Origin: Acanthosoma haemorrhoidale
Taxonomy: Eukaryota > Arthropoda > Insecta > Hemiptera > Acanthosomatidae
Direction: 5' to 3'
Length of the DNA stretch: 64,000 nt
NCBI GenBank assembly: GCA_930367205.1
Contig: OV884009.1
Coordinates: 103,747,189 to 103,811,188, forward strand
The position numbers were made by a program, and so were the translations under genes. Positions 12,658-24,014 of this stretch are shown here, one piece after another (positions within the stretch are counted from its first letter, which is position 1; each line of letters opens with the position of its first letter). The notes beneath the pieces were generated by a model. That model saw only the letters and a list, made by a program, of their open reading frames with translations, made no database searches and had not been told where the DNA came from.

Positions 12658-13287
12658 TGAAACCTACCTCATTTTCTACCATTTTATTTTTCTAATTTAT
12701 TAGATCAATTTACCTTAACTAATTTGGCAGGTCCTTCATGAGATCTTTAATTCAAATTGTTTTATGTCTTTGACATAGGAACTTATCCCGATTGAATCGC
12801 CCGATCTCAAGGCTAATGTTCTAGTTATTAATAAATTGAGAAACTGGGAATTGTGAAATATATACAAGTAAAATGGTTATAACAAATAATTATAATTATA
12901 AATAGTGCTGACATTAATTATATAAAAAAATATTCAATTCCTTTTGAACAAGGATAGTTACTACTAATTAGTTATATAAAAAAAATGAAAATTGAAAATT
13001 GAGCTCAATCCCTTTTAATGGATCCATAGTAAAAAAAACAATATCAATATCACCCAATCGATGATCTCCGTGTAATCCAATCAACGTTACTTTTGACCTC
13101 TTCTTCTCCTCTTCTGTTGGATACCGCCAAGTCGGGGTCTTGCTCTTGTTCGCTCTCTGGCTGTTAGGCTAAGATTGGCTAAGACTGGCCCTCCATCTCA
13201 TTCCCACTCCTAAGAGCACAAAGGGCTGATGCTGACCAGGTGGAAGGCTTGCAGGACATGATATTCTCAAATATCATGAATGTTACA
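12658..13287 (-). repeat. 5' LTR of the gag-only element
   Basis: 630 bp. Read on the minus strand it begins TGTAACATTC and ends GGTTTCA. It matches the left copy closely except for a shorter CTT-rich stretch near 13100-13145. Near its outer end is a perfect 9-bp palindrome with a 4-nt loop (13257-13278). ATATAT follows on the plus strand and is the target-site duplication. Confidence 0.88.
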
Positions 13288-16200
13288 ATATATATATTAA
13301 ATGCATCGTAAAAAATGTAAAGAAAAGTAGCCACCCATTTATGGTGTGGGCGATTAATATTAAGACTATTAAAACTAATCTAGCAAGAATTAACTAAAAC
13401 CTATAACTAGCAAAAAAAAATAAACCCTTAAAAATGTATAGTCTATTAAGTGTCAAATTATAGGAATAAAATATATTCAATAACATAGCTGCGGAGGTGT
13501 GTAAAATTACACAGTGCGTTGGATGTGTAGATACAGGTAAGTATTTGATAGATAGAGTAGCCCTAAATAAAAAGTTAGATTCCCTGACCGCCGAACGTAG
13601 CAACTCTTCCATTTCTCGTACAAGTCCATCAAACCAAAGTGCAATTGATTTATACTCAAGGAGCCAAAATTAAGCTTTATAACGGTGGTAACAACACATT
13701 TGAAACATACGTCCCTCTATTGTATTTCTCTGCAGCATATTTCGTTTTACACCATACACCTTTAAAAAGTTTAGATCAAATTATACCTGTTTGAAAGAAT
13801 AGCCTGTCCCTTCGTGCTAGGCGATAAATCAGTCGCAGTTCTACAATAGATGATCAATGACGATTGATAACACGATTGGCCAAGAATCGCGTATAAGTTA
13901 ACCCTGTGGTGTGTGTACTGGACCTGTCCAAACGAGCGCTTATCACATTATCGCCGGATGAAATTAGATTGAGATTGAGGTTTTTGCCCAGAGTCGATTA
14001 CCGCAGGCGATGAGATGTGCAGGGCCGGAACCTGCCCATAATGGGGTGACCAAGGCAGAAGTAGCCACATAAAGCTAATTGGGGATGATTTTTTACCTGT
14101 GAGTAAATTAAAGTGAATCATCATCGATTCGTGGGGTGGCCGGTGGTCGGCTGGTGTCAGACACCTCCGCCACGTCGGCCATGCACCATCCCATGTAAGT
14201 CTTCTATGTTGTCTTTATCTCATCTTTTGGAATTTTATTTATTTCACTATAACAATTTATTTCGTTTAAATTAAAAGCAGTTTGATCTCGATCATAATTA
14301 AGTTCAATTCATTGCAACTACCATCCGTAACTAAACTTACAAAATACCTATGTGCGGGGGGGGGGGATAAAATAATAGGAAATAATACAGTAGGTTTAGA
14401 AAAACATTTTTTGAGATGCTTGCAAGATTTATCTCTTCCAATCAAAGGAGTTCTTTTTTTAATAAAAAGTCCATTATATCTAAAAAAACAATGTATTTTA
14501 ATTTATGTGAGTTAGTTAAAAGATAAAATATACATTAGTGAACGTTTATATACTCTAAACATATTAATTTGTTTTGTTTTACTTTTTTGGACAAATTCCT
14601 ATTATTTTTCAGTGAAGAAATGTAAATGCGAATAGCTGAGAACGTAACGGTCTCGTTACCGCTGATACCGAAATCACAGAGTTAGAAAGATACTGCTATG
14701 TTTTGTCCATCCCAAATGGTTTCACACTTCACTTGAGATGGCAGGTAAGTGTCAACAATTTTCCTTAAAATAAATCAAAAACATATATTTTACTGGTACA
14801 TTCGAATTCGTCTTGGGAGCTAATGAACGGCAGTAGCTCAGTAAATGAAAACAAAAGTAATTAATCATTATGTTTTCTGACAGCTCGAAGTGATGTCACA
14901 TTAATAATACCTTGTGTATTTTTATGCTGAGTGTACCTTTCGATTTCTATAGTGAAGGTCATATAGTTCTGAAATATGTTCGGGTTATTGTTGTTTGTCC
15001 GAACACAAGTTAGGGTAAGAGTTTATATATAATTTTATTGAGCTATGTGGAAATTTCATTATAGCCTAACGTTATTGACATAAAAATCTTTTCAGGTAGT
15101 CTTTAGTAATGTGAGAATCTGTGATAGGCTTTCAGTTCCCCTTGGTGGTGAAGGTAATAAGCTAAGTGACTCCTCCTATGGCTAGTACCAGCTCAACGAA
15201 AACACATCTACTGATATCTATTAGAATCGCAGTTATTGACAAAACCTATTTTATTTTGTCATGTGACAATGATTTTCCCCCGTTTCAATCAAAATTTAAT
15301 CCACCTTCATCTGGCTTGCCGTAAAAGTAATCAAAATAATTATTAGGGGAAATAAAACCGCCTCTCAATAAAGTAGCGCTGATATTAATACCGATATAAC
15401 TGATTTGGGCGAACAAACCTAAGCCCATTCGACTGGGTATCAGCTGCATTGAAATGGCCGATGAGCGAATGTGGTTGCGCACTTTCATCTACACCGCACT
15501 TAAAGTATAATTATCTGACGATTTCTGTAATCGGTATATGTATATGTCCTTATCATCAATCATATGTATAGAGAGAATAAACTTCATACAGGGAAAAGCT
15601 CCTCTATGACATACGTAAAGACACGAAAAATCCATTTCGCTTGGAATAAAAAATCAAGCCTAATGTGATGAGTATAAAGGAAATTTCCTTGGCTAAAAAA
15701 ACAATTTTAATGTCAGTTTCAATCAATTTTTGTGATTATAGTCCACAAAAGCCCCAACGCATATTACATAACATTGATCGTGAATTCAAGATCCATTTGA
15801 TACAATGATGATGATGAACAGATGAATTCGATACAGTACTTAGTACTATAGGAATATTTTGTGATTACTAAGTAACTGTTCAATAGCCCTTCTTTATTTG
15901 TCAGAGAGTTGCATCATCCAGTCTTCAAATAGAAATACCATGCTTAATATGGAAAATGCTGCCTCAGTGGATGTTTCGAATACGATTTTCATGATGGGTT
16001 TAGTTAACTTTTGTGTTATAGTTCACAAAAACACAAATTACATATTCTTAACCAGAATGTCGAGAGTTATTAAATTTGGTATCTTACTCAATACTAGTAC
16101 CAAATAAATCATTGGTTTATTTTATTTATTATACTACTTGATTACTTAACATCACTATAAAAAAACAAATACCTAAAGTGATACTAAATGTATCACCCGA

Positions 16201-16364
16201 GCTCCCCACCGAAGAAATTATCTCCTATCTACATTATGTGTATTTATAGAATGGTGGAAAAAAATCTATTACCAGTCCGATAAAACTACCATTAGCCGTC
16301 ATAATACTTGAAAATAAATAATTGCATACTAAAATAAACCACATATACTACTGTTGCAACGTAA
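13288..16364. other. Non-coding stretch
   Basis: No gene supported. ORFs here are under 80 codons and look like chance frames. A somewhat GC-richer block lies at about 13900-14200. A strong donor-like GCAG/GTAAGT occurs at 14741-14750 without an assignable exon. A G-run lies at about 14356-14366. Two segments (about 15710-15800 and 15960-16060) resemble each other and a segment near 48.1 kb, suggesting an old dispersed repeat. Confidence 0.5.
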
Positions 16365-16928
16365 TATAAATCAAATAAAACCATAACGCAATGTTATATA
16401 TGCCGGAAATTCAATCATGTAGGACGGAACTGCTTTACAAAACTGAAATGTATGAAATGCTCTGAAGAACATCTTTCAAAAGGTTGCCACATCTTAGTCG
16501 ATGGTTCCATGCCTAAATGTTGTAATTGCTCTGAAAAACATCTTTCAAAAGGTTGCCACATCTTATCCGATGGTTTCACACCTAAATGTTGTAATTGCTC
16601 TGAAGAACATCTTTCAAAAGGTTGCCACATCTTAGCCGATGGTTCCAAGCCTAAATGTTGTAATTGCTCTGAAGAACATCTTTCAAAAGGTTGCCACATC
16701 TTAGTCGATGGTTCCATGCCTAAATGTTGTAATTGCTCTGAAGAACATCTTTCAAAAGGTTGCCACATCTTAGCCGATGGTTCCACGCCTAAATGTTGTA
16801 ATTGCTCTGAAAAACATCTTTCAAAAGGTTGCCACATCTTATCCGATGGTTTCACACCTAAATGTTGTAAAATTTTTGAAACTCGACAAATTGCATTAAG
16901 TACAGAAGAAATCTTGACCTGGAGGTAA
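16365..16928 (+). pseudogene. LINE ORF1 (gag) remnant with multiplied zinc knuckles
   Basis: The plus-strand frame is open for about 187 codons. It begins with a classic retrotransposon knuckle, CYICRKFNHVGRNC (CX2CX4HX4C, 16392-16433), followed at 16449 by CMKCSEEHLSKGC (CX2CX3HX4C), the usual second knuckle of jockey/I-type ORF1. The second knuckle and its linker are then repeated in tandem as a 69-bp (23-residue) unit. Six CX2CX3HX4C knuckles start at 16449, 16518, 16587, 16656, 16725 and 16794, and the array breaks off at 16863 (CCKIFE). The normal third knuckle and the N-terminal half are missing. Knuckle residues are kept in every copy while linker residues vary. The ORF2 remnant downstream confirms LINE origin. 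The minus strand is also open only because the unit is a multiple of three. Confidence 0.8.
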
Positions 16929-17582
16929 GGAAGAGCTTTCTCTTCCGTGGAAAATTTCCACCTCTTCCACTTCCAACACCAAAATCGCAATGGTCACAAA
17001 ACACGTTATCCGCAAAAAATAATGATAACAAACGAACTATTTCAAAGAAACGTCAAAATATTTTCAGCTTGCTTAACGCAGATATGATGGTCACTAATTT
17101 AAAAAAAAATATAATCACAGTTAAAGAATGCTGAAGACGGAACGTTAAAAGTTTTTATTTAGTATGAGGATTTCTCTTTTTTATTGGTTAATGTAGATTA
17201 TACGATTCTTATTAATAATTATAAGAACTTATATATTATGGATGAAAAACCTTTTAGTGTCTTTGGTCACTTTGGTATTAAGCATGAACTTGGAATCAAT
17301 AAATTCCGAATACAATAACAACATTGAATACAACATCTTAAAATTATTAAATATTAGCAAATTTCATAAAACTGATTTTCTTGTACGGCTGTCACGAGGA
17401 TCTAATGCCGGACTGACCTGTATCTCGAGCCAAACAAATGTCTACAATCCACACTGACTATAACCGGATTCTCATATTTGTTTTCTTTTTACACTATTCC
17501 ATTCCATATGTTCCAGCTGTTTCACTAATATCTTTAATTACATAACTAATGCTAGTGGTAAATAACGAAAAACTAAAACTAA

Positions 17583-18400
17583 ATGATAAATGACGTGGAA
17601 TGCCCAAAAAAATCCAAGGTAACGAACGATGTTGAGTTTAAACTATTTCTTAACCATAATCAGCCGCACATAATTTCTGTTAGTGAGATCATACCCCGAG
17701 ATAGATTTTCGGTTTCTGGATTTAATATCTACAGACGAGATAGAAACAGAGCAGGTGGGGGAGTCATGTTATTAACTTTATGCCAGTCCACACCATTAGA
17801 ATCACCGTCTATATTTCGCCTAACAAAATAATCCCAGACATATCTAAGTTATTCAGTATAAGCAAACACACAATCATATTTGGCGACCTAAACGCTAAAC
17901 ATATCCAATGGAACTTTTACAATACCTACCAACAAAAATCGCAAATCCACCTTAAACTTTATAGTAATTAACCAGACACAGCCCCTTCGTATCAACCCGC
18001 ATAAAGGAAAATCCGTACTTGGAGGAAGAGGGAGAAAACTTCCAAGTAATACACGAAATCACTTCAAATTTAGGCTCAAGCCACAATAACCGGAAAATAT
18101 CAAAAACTATTCGCGACTATTTAAGATCTCCAATCTCAAATTATCCCTTTATCTCACCTATAGAACAGGGAAAATTATCAAAAAATTAAAATAAAAGAAA
18201 TCTCTAGGTGAAAATCCTTGATGATCAAAAATATTAGCAGGAACACTAATTCTTCCTAACAAAAATTCTCAACTCCATATTTAGGCACAGATATTGCCCC
18301 ACTTTCGGGGAAACATCAAAGACATGCCAATACCAAAACCTAACAAAGGCCCAGCAGAAGTTCGAAAGATTCGAAAGATTGATACTAAAAAGCCATGGCT
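17583..18400 (+). pseudogene. LINE ORF2 remnant (endonuclease and RT fragments)
   Basis: Frame-broken continuation of the gag remnant. An endonuclease N-terminal part is readable at about 17616-17780: FLNHNQPHIISVSE aligns with the jockey-type motif ending in SET, and FNIYRRDRNRAGGGVMLL with the RTDR..GGG motif. A second part at about 17800-17914 reads VYISPNKIIPDI and then FGDLNAKHIQWN, matching the GDFNAKH catalytic region with Phe changed to Leu. Further on, about 18310-18345 reads MPIPKPNKGPAE, the start of reverse transcriptase. Stops and frameshifts separate the pieces and the catalytic RT core is absent. It ends where repeat R begins. Confidence 0.7.
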
Positions 18401-18880
18401 ACGTTGGGGGAACTGAGGGGTTTCATTTAAATTTATACGGAAACTCCTGCGTATCGACACACTAACTTATTTCATATTCCACTGCATCCGAATATAGAAA
18501 CTTAAAGGCAATGTATAGAGGATCTATCTTTTCTACGGATACATACATGCGATTACCTGACTTACCCACGAACACCACGCTGATACGCTCTAGCTGAATA
18601 ATAGAATATTTGAACTGTAGGGATGGCTACTATTCAACTACTGACAGATTTGATTCCCCTATCAAATCCCGAGCGTATTGCATTCCCGTGAATTTATACT
18701 TCAAATTATACTTTACTCAAATAATTTTCTCTTGTCCCAATTGGAATTACCTTAATAAATTAACGTGGTGATCGAATGGAAGGCATTCAATTATAAAATA
18801 GGACTTTATATACCATATGTTTTATTACAAATGGTTAAAATGTTTTTTCTAAACTATAATTGATTTTATCTAATATTGAT
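18395..18880 (+). repeat. Repeat R, copy 1 (truncated)
   Basis: Begins GGCTACGTTGGGGGAACTGAGG and shares with the copies at 22.3 and 30.9 kb the blocks TACCTGACTTACCC, CACGCTG.TACGCTCTA, TCAACTACTGACAGATTTGA, GAGCGT.TTGCAT and TTACCTTAATAAATTAACGTG. No ORF. It is cut off near 18880, where the other copies continue. It directly abuts the LINE remnant at 16365-18400. Confidence 0.75.
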
Positions 18881-21800
18881 AATGAATTAATCATAATCAT
18901 TGAATGTTTCCTTCTGATCAGGAGCAAGAATTATAAAAAGATCTCCCTTTGCTGGCAATCGTTTAATTAAGTCCAAAGTGGCTTACATACGTGCTAACGA
19001 ACGCTCCTTCTTTCCATGTTGGACAAGTTCAAGTATTAAACGTGTCTCAATACAAAAAAAATAACATGATCAAAAAATTAAAAATAAAATTAAGTTTCAT
19101 AAAAAAAAAGTTACATATAATCTTCTCTCATCAGATAACAAAATCATTTATAGATGGTTTCACATCCTAAAAAGTTGTGGTCTCATTGGATTCATTTTTC
19201 CTACCCCTTTCCCTTGTAAAATAGCTTCAATCAAACGCGTCTTAAAATTTATCCTTGAGTCTGACGGTCTATCTGATTCCTCTGAGCAGACTGAAGACAT
19301 AATAGCCTTTTTGAGATAAATATGACAGTTTTGACACAAAAACCTGTTTACTGTCATATGCACTAAACAGTCATTGTATATAGAATGTCATAATTGAACC
19401 GTTACAAACTAACGCTAAGCATGCTTTCAGAGGTCATTTGGATCCAGTCAAATCGAATAAAATTGTTTTATACCAAAACTGGAACTACAGCTCACGTGTA
19501 ACCAAACAAAATATTTTCTTTAACTTATTGGTTCATGTTTAACCATTTGCTCATGTAAATAACTTAATGACGCCTGTTACAGAAACAGAAGATGACACCG
19601 GCGTTGGCAGGTTGGCTGTCGTTGCGTATAGGTGTGCCTCAAAGGATTAACTTATGTTCAAGGAACCGCGAGTTGTCGAAGCAAATACCGCCTGTATGAA
19701 ACCGTCTGAAAAAGGTAAATTTCACAGCAAACAGGGTCCATTTACCCGAGGTTCAAATTCAGCAGTTTTAAAATTAGAATGATCATTACTGCTAACTGAA
19801 TACATTCATGATTTGAATTGACAGTTTTAATGACTATTTACAAATACCATTATTCGGGATGTCAAGATCTTTAATTTGATTGCCTACTTCAATACGATAG
19901 AAAAATCGTAATTTTTTCAATTTTAATTGATAAATACCCTTCATTATTTTTCATGCGGTTGCTTTTATTTTTAGCATAATCATTGTTTTAAACGAAACTA
20001 TTCTGAAATATCATAAACACAATGTAAAAAATGGCTTAAATAATGACCAAAGAAACCGATTAATATAAGCTCGGGTGATATTAAATACGCGATTTACATT
20101 GTTGGCCCCTAAACCTCAATTTTAGAAATACCCGAAATAAGTAAGTATTAATCAACAATGTGTCCTTGACGATAGACAAACAAACAAACAACTTTCAATC
20201 TATCTAATTTCTGTTGTGTGCGAGCGGCTTTTTCATGGTTAAAGGCTTCCTAATATTTCAACCAGCACATAATCACCATCCCAGACACTTTAATCGTAAC
20301 AGGCCTACAAATAGACATTTTTTAATCACATGAATCAAAAATGTATGTAAAGCAGAATGTGATTGTGGTTCTGATTGTTTGTTGTGAAGATTTTGACTTA
20401 AAGAGCCAGATTCCACAATAAGGCATAACAATACATTGTTGTATTGTAACTTCATAAAATAATTTCTGTATGATTCAAGGAAGGAAAACCCTTTTATTTT
20501 TTAAATTCCTGTGTTTCATAACTTGGATGCCAAAAATACATTACGATTATATTAAATATTTTATGATGTGGTACATTTAAGAGTCAGTATGAGAGAAAAA
20601 CACAATATTTTGATAGTTTGATGAAGAAGTATTACTTAATACTAATAGGAATTAATAGTATTAGACCTATTAGTAAGTATACCTGTCTGAAATTTTCAAA
20701 TAAGTTGTAAGATTCAATTTATATCAATTATGAAAAAAAAAAAATTACGAATGTCACGCAATTGGTAATATTACGAATGTCACGAGTCATTGTTTACTTT
20801 TTAATTTTGCCAAGTTTTGTATCAAGGTCATCACTTAATAAAAAGAATTTATTTTCAGAAGAAAAATAACCGATGGAGAAGACGCCCATGACGAGATGGT
20901 CGATACAACCTATCAGAATGAAGGGGGAGGGATCCGCTGGCCAATAGGGATAGACCTCCCCTCCCTCATCCGCTTCATTTCCTCATATATTTACTACTCC
21001 AATATAATCAACAGGAAGTTCCAAAAACGTTTCTCACATGTTTAATGTTTATTAGCTTTTTGAAAAATCTATCCCTTCTAAAATGAACTAGGATAGAAAA
21101 ATGTAAGCAAGATAATTTTTATCCTGATTTTACCTTCAGTCTTCCAATAGAATATCATAAAATCTTTTCCGTGGAACATTACTTTATTACTTAGGTATAT
21201 ATAAAACGCTTAATTTTGAAGTGCGTAATTTAGGGCAATCCAGGCGAAGGCAGTGCTGTTTAGGATCTAAAGGTAAAAGGTTGGTTAGCTGTGCTCTAGT
21301 GGATTAGCAGTTTAATTTAAATCAATTTCAGAAACCGTTGTTCTTTTTTATTCAATTTTTACTGATTTCATTTAAAATTCATTACTAGTTTAATTATTTC
21401 TCAGAGTATGAATAAGGTCTGTATGTAGTGTCGTATTCTTTTACTTTATTTACTTTTAAAATGTTTTTTGCCTTACCAATAAATGAACTGGGAATGAACC
21501 TTCCCATCCCGCTAAAACTTTTAGCATGTTTTGGGACTTTTGCGGACTACAATTATAAAAAAAAAACATTAAAATTGTCATCGTGTAAACTTTTTTGCAG
21601 GCACTACGGTCCTCTTAATTTTAAAACTGTTGAGTTGGAACCTCAGGTTGGACTGTTAATATATGTATATATATTAATATGATTTTATCTGTCTAGGTAA
21701 TCCGTTGATGTAGGATATGTTTTATTTGTTAACAAAGACTCAATTATGTATCTCTGTAAACGAAAGAAAGTACATTTAAACATTATTTCAAATATTAGTC

Positions 21801-22298
21801 TTTTATAACTCTTGAATTCCTCACTTTAACTTTACTAAACTCAAAATTTCACTTATACACTTCACCACTCTCTTTATAACCTCTAGTCACGACATTCAGT
21901 ATTTTGCTGCTACAACCCAGGTCATCCGTGAGCGGCGGTTTTAAAATTATGAAAAATGTTAGAAGACGTGTTCTATACACCCCCCCCCTAGGGGAAGAGC
22001 GTAGTTAGATGTAAGATGCGAGGCAGGCAAAAGTTGTTTATACAACACTGGGGTGAGTTTCGTGATGTGGAAAAGGTTCGATGATGTGTTGTGACCAGTG
22101 TTATTTTTCATAAATTGAATCCGAAATTCTTTTTTTGTATCTTATACGGTCCAGTTCTTAGTTCGTCCAATGTTTTCCATTTTCTACATAAACTAGGTCA
22201 CCTACATTTAATCCATACTCCTTTCTGTGTTTATCGAATTGATTTTTATTATAATCGTGTGATTGCTTTGTATTTTCTAGTGCTAATTGTCTGTCTCT
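18881..22298. other. Non-coding stretch with one weak exon candidate
   Basis: AT-rich, with only short unremarkable ORFs. A block at about 19920-20000 resembles the reverse complement of 47980-48070 (old dispersed repeat). A 62-codon open stretch after an acceptor-like TTATTTTCAG (20859-21045) is discussed as a finding. Nothing else is supported. Confidence 0.5.
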
Positions 22299-22521
22299 TA
22301 TGCTACTTTCGGCGAACGGTGGGTTTCTTTTTATTATATATTTTATTTATTTAGGGATACCTCTCTGCGTACCGATACACAACTGTATCTGAATACATAA
22401 AACTCTAAGGCAATAAATAAAGGATGTATCTTTTCTAAGGATACATACATCCTTTTATCTATTTACCTGACTTACCTACAAATACCACGCTGTTACGCTC
22501 TAGTTGAATAATTAGAATATT

Positions 22522-22668
22522 TTTTTTAGTTAAATTCCTTTATTGTGCTAAAATTACAATCTGCCTTTTATAAGGCAATAAGTAATTAAGATAAATGCTC
22601 TCATTCATACCTTCATACCTTACTCTGGTCCCCTTTCAAAGCGAATAAATCTTTCGCCTTTTACTAAA
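22522..22668 (-). mobile_element. 5'-truncated LINE A tail with 12-bp TSD
   Basis: A 147-bp insertion carrying the LINE A 3' end (on the minus strand GGCAGATTGTAATTTTAGC then CAATAAAGG and an A-rich tail). It is flanked by AATTAGAATATT at 22510-22521 and 22669-22680. Copies 1 and 3b of repeat R have a single version of this site and no insert, so they act as empty sites. A typical severely 5'-truncated retrotransposition product. Confidence 0.9.
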
Positions 22669-23066
22669 AATTAGAATATTAAAGTTTAAGGGATGCCATC
22701 TAACTAACTATTCAACTACTGACAGATTTGACTCCTCATATCCTGAGCGTGTTGCATCAGCGTAAAGTTGAACAAAATTATACCTTGCTGACATCTTTAA
22801 TTCACTTACTGTTGGTCCCAATTGAATCTAAACTCAAAGAAATTTACCTTAATAAATTAACATGTTGATCAAAATGGAAGGAATTCAATGGTAAAAATAG
22901 AAATTTATGGACAGAAGGTTTTATTATCAAAAAACAACAAAAGGTTAAATGTTTTAACAAGGAATCACTGATTTTACTATTAACTCAAACAGATTACATC
23001 TAGTTTACTGGCTACAAATAAAGCTTAAATCTTACTATTGTACATCGATGTATTCAATCTGATGTA

Positions 23067-23161
23067 CACAGGTGGTCTGAAAAGTTTCCGACCTCAACAT
23101 GAAGATGATAATAAAATAAATAAAAGCTTTGTTAGGTCGGAAACTTTTCAGACCACCCTCG
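23067..23161. mobile_element. 95-bp Tc1/mariner-type MITE
   Basis: Terminal inverted repeats of about 28 bp. The 24-bp core, beginning GGTGGTCTGAAAAGTTTCCG on the left, is perfect; the outermost bases differ (CACA versus CGAG). TA flanks both ends (23065-23066 and 23162-23163). The interior is only about 39 bp and non-coding, so the element depends on a mariner transposase supplied in trans. Repeat R copy 3b has the uninterrupted GAAGTAGAAGC at the same point, which confirms both ends. Confidence 0.93.
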
Positions 23162-23292
23162 TAGAAGCAACCTCCAAGCCAAGAGCTGCCAAGCAAAGGA
23201 TAGTTTCCAGCTGAGACTCACCACTTAAGTACTGCTCACCTCAGAGCGACTAAGCGAGTCCTCCTCACTTCAGAGCGACTAGTCCTCCGCAT

Positions 23293-24000
23293 TTTTTTTT
23301 TTTTTTTTTCAAAACCCCTTTATTCAAAATATTTTACAAACAAATGAACAATAACATGAACAAATTTACAGATTTATGGCTCCTTTTCCTGCATAGCATA
23401 ACATGCATTTGAAGGAGGGTAGAATTACAAACATTTTTCGTTTTATAGTTAAAATTACAAAAAAAATAGACTGGACTATGTGGTGAGGCTCACATTCGGG
23501 TTAAAATAAGGGAAAAACTAAAACTAAACTTACAAACTAACTGTCCTCCCTATTTTTTTTCAAACCCCCTTTATTGATCAAAAGTTTTACAATTTACAAA
23601 TTTTTGATTCACAGATTTCTCCTCATACTGCATATCTGCGTATGCATTCGAAGGAGGGTAGAATAACAATAACAATTATCTATTTGAAGTTAAAACTACA
23701 AATCACTGGGTACATGACTAGGTGGTGGGGCTCACCTTCAGATTACAATAAGGTCCTCCCCAATTTTTTTTCTTAACCCCTTTAATTCAACATTTTTAAC
23801 AATTTACAATTTGTAAATTACAAATTCTCAAATTAACAATATTTTCTCCTCTTTTTGCGATACGCAGATGCATTCGAAGGAGGTTGGGTTACATACAATC
23901 TGGTTGAAGTTAAAATTACAATGAAATGAATATAATGCCAGGTGATGGGGCTCACCTTCAGTTTACAAAATAGGAGAAAACTTACAAACTAAAACCTAAA
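23293..24000 (-). repeat. Three tandem 3'-UTR modules of LINE B
   Basis: Three head-to-tail units of about 220-250 bp (about 23293-23540, 23541-23758 and 23759-24000). Each has, on the plus strand, a T-run, CCCCTTTA(A)TT, a GCATTCGAAGGAGG-type block and GGTG(G/A)GGGCTCACCTTCAG or close to it. The LINE B copy ending at 42708 has only one unit. Each unit ends on the minus strand in AATAAAG-like sequence and an A-run, like a complete poly(A) end. Confidence 0.8.
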
Positions 24001-24014
24001 CCTAGAACCTACGA

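Larger units (their letters stand above)
10246..13287 (-). mobile_element. Non-autonomous LTR retrotransposon (gag-only)
   Basis: Two direct repeats (10246-10892 and 12658-13287) both start TG and end CA as LTRs do. They bracket a 1.77-kb interior and are flanked by ATAT or ATATAT on both sides, a 4-6 bp target-site duplication. On the minus strand, a tRNA-type primer binding site starts one base after the 5' LTR (right-hand copy), a purine-rich tract lies just before the 3' LTR, and one gag-like ORF lies between. No protease, reverse transcriptase, RNase H or integrase is present and there is no room for them. Transposition would need enzymes from a relative. The LTRs differ by fewer than about ten substitutions plus one re-arranged CTT-rich block, so the insertion is fairly recent. 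Ty3/Gypsy affiliation is inferred from TSD length and gag character only. Confidence 0.88.

Noticed and set aside
14741..14750. Strong splice-donor sequence GCAG/GTAAGT
   Set aside because: No open frame or partner exon can be assigned; such sites arise often by chance.
16415..16990. 191-codon minus-strand ORF over the knuckle array
   Set aside because: Open only because the repeat unit is 69 bp. The plus strand has the Cys/His knuckle pattern and LINE context.
19580..19632. Short open stretch between TTACAG and GTGTGC
   Set aside because: Only about 50 bp, weak donor and no recognisable protein.
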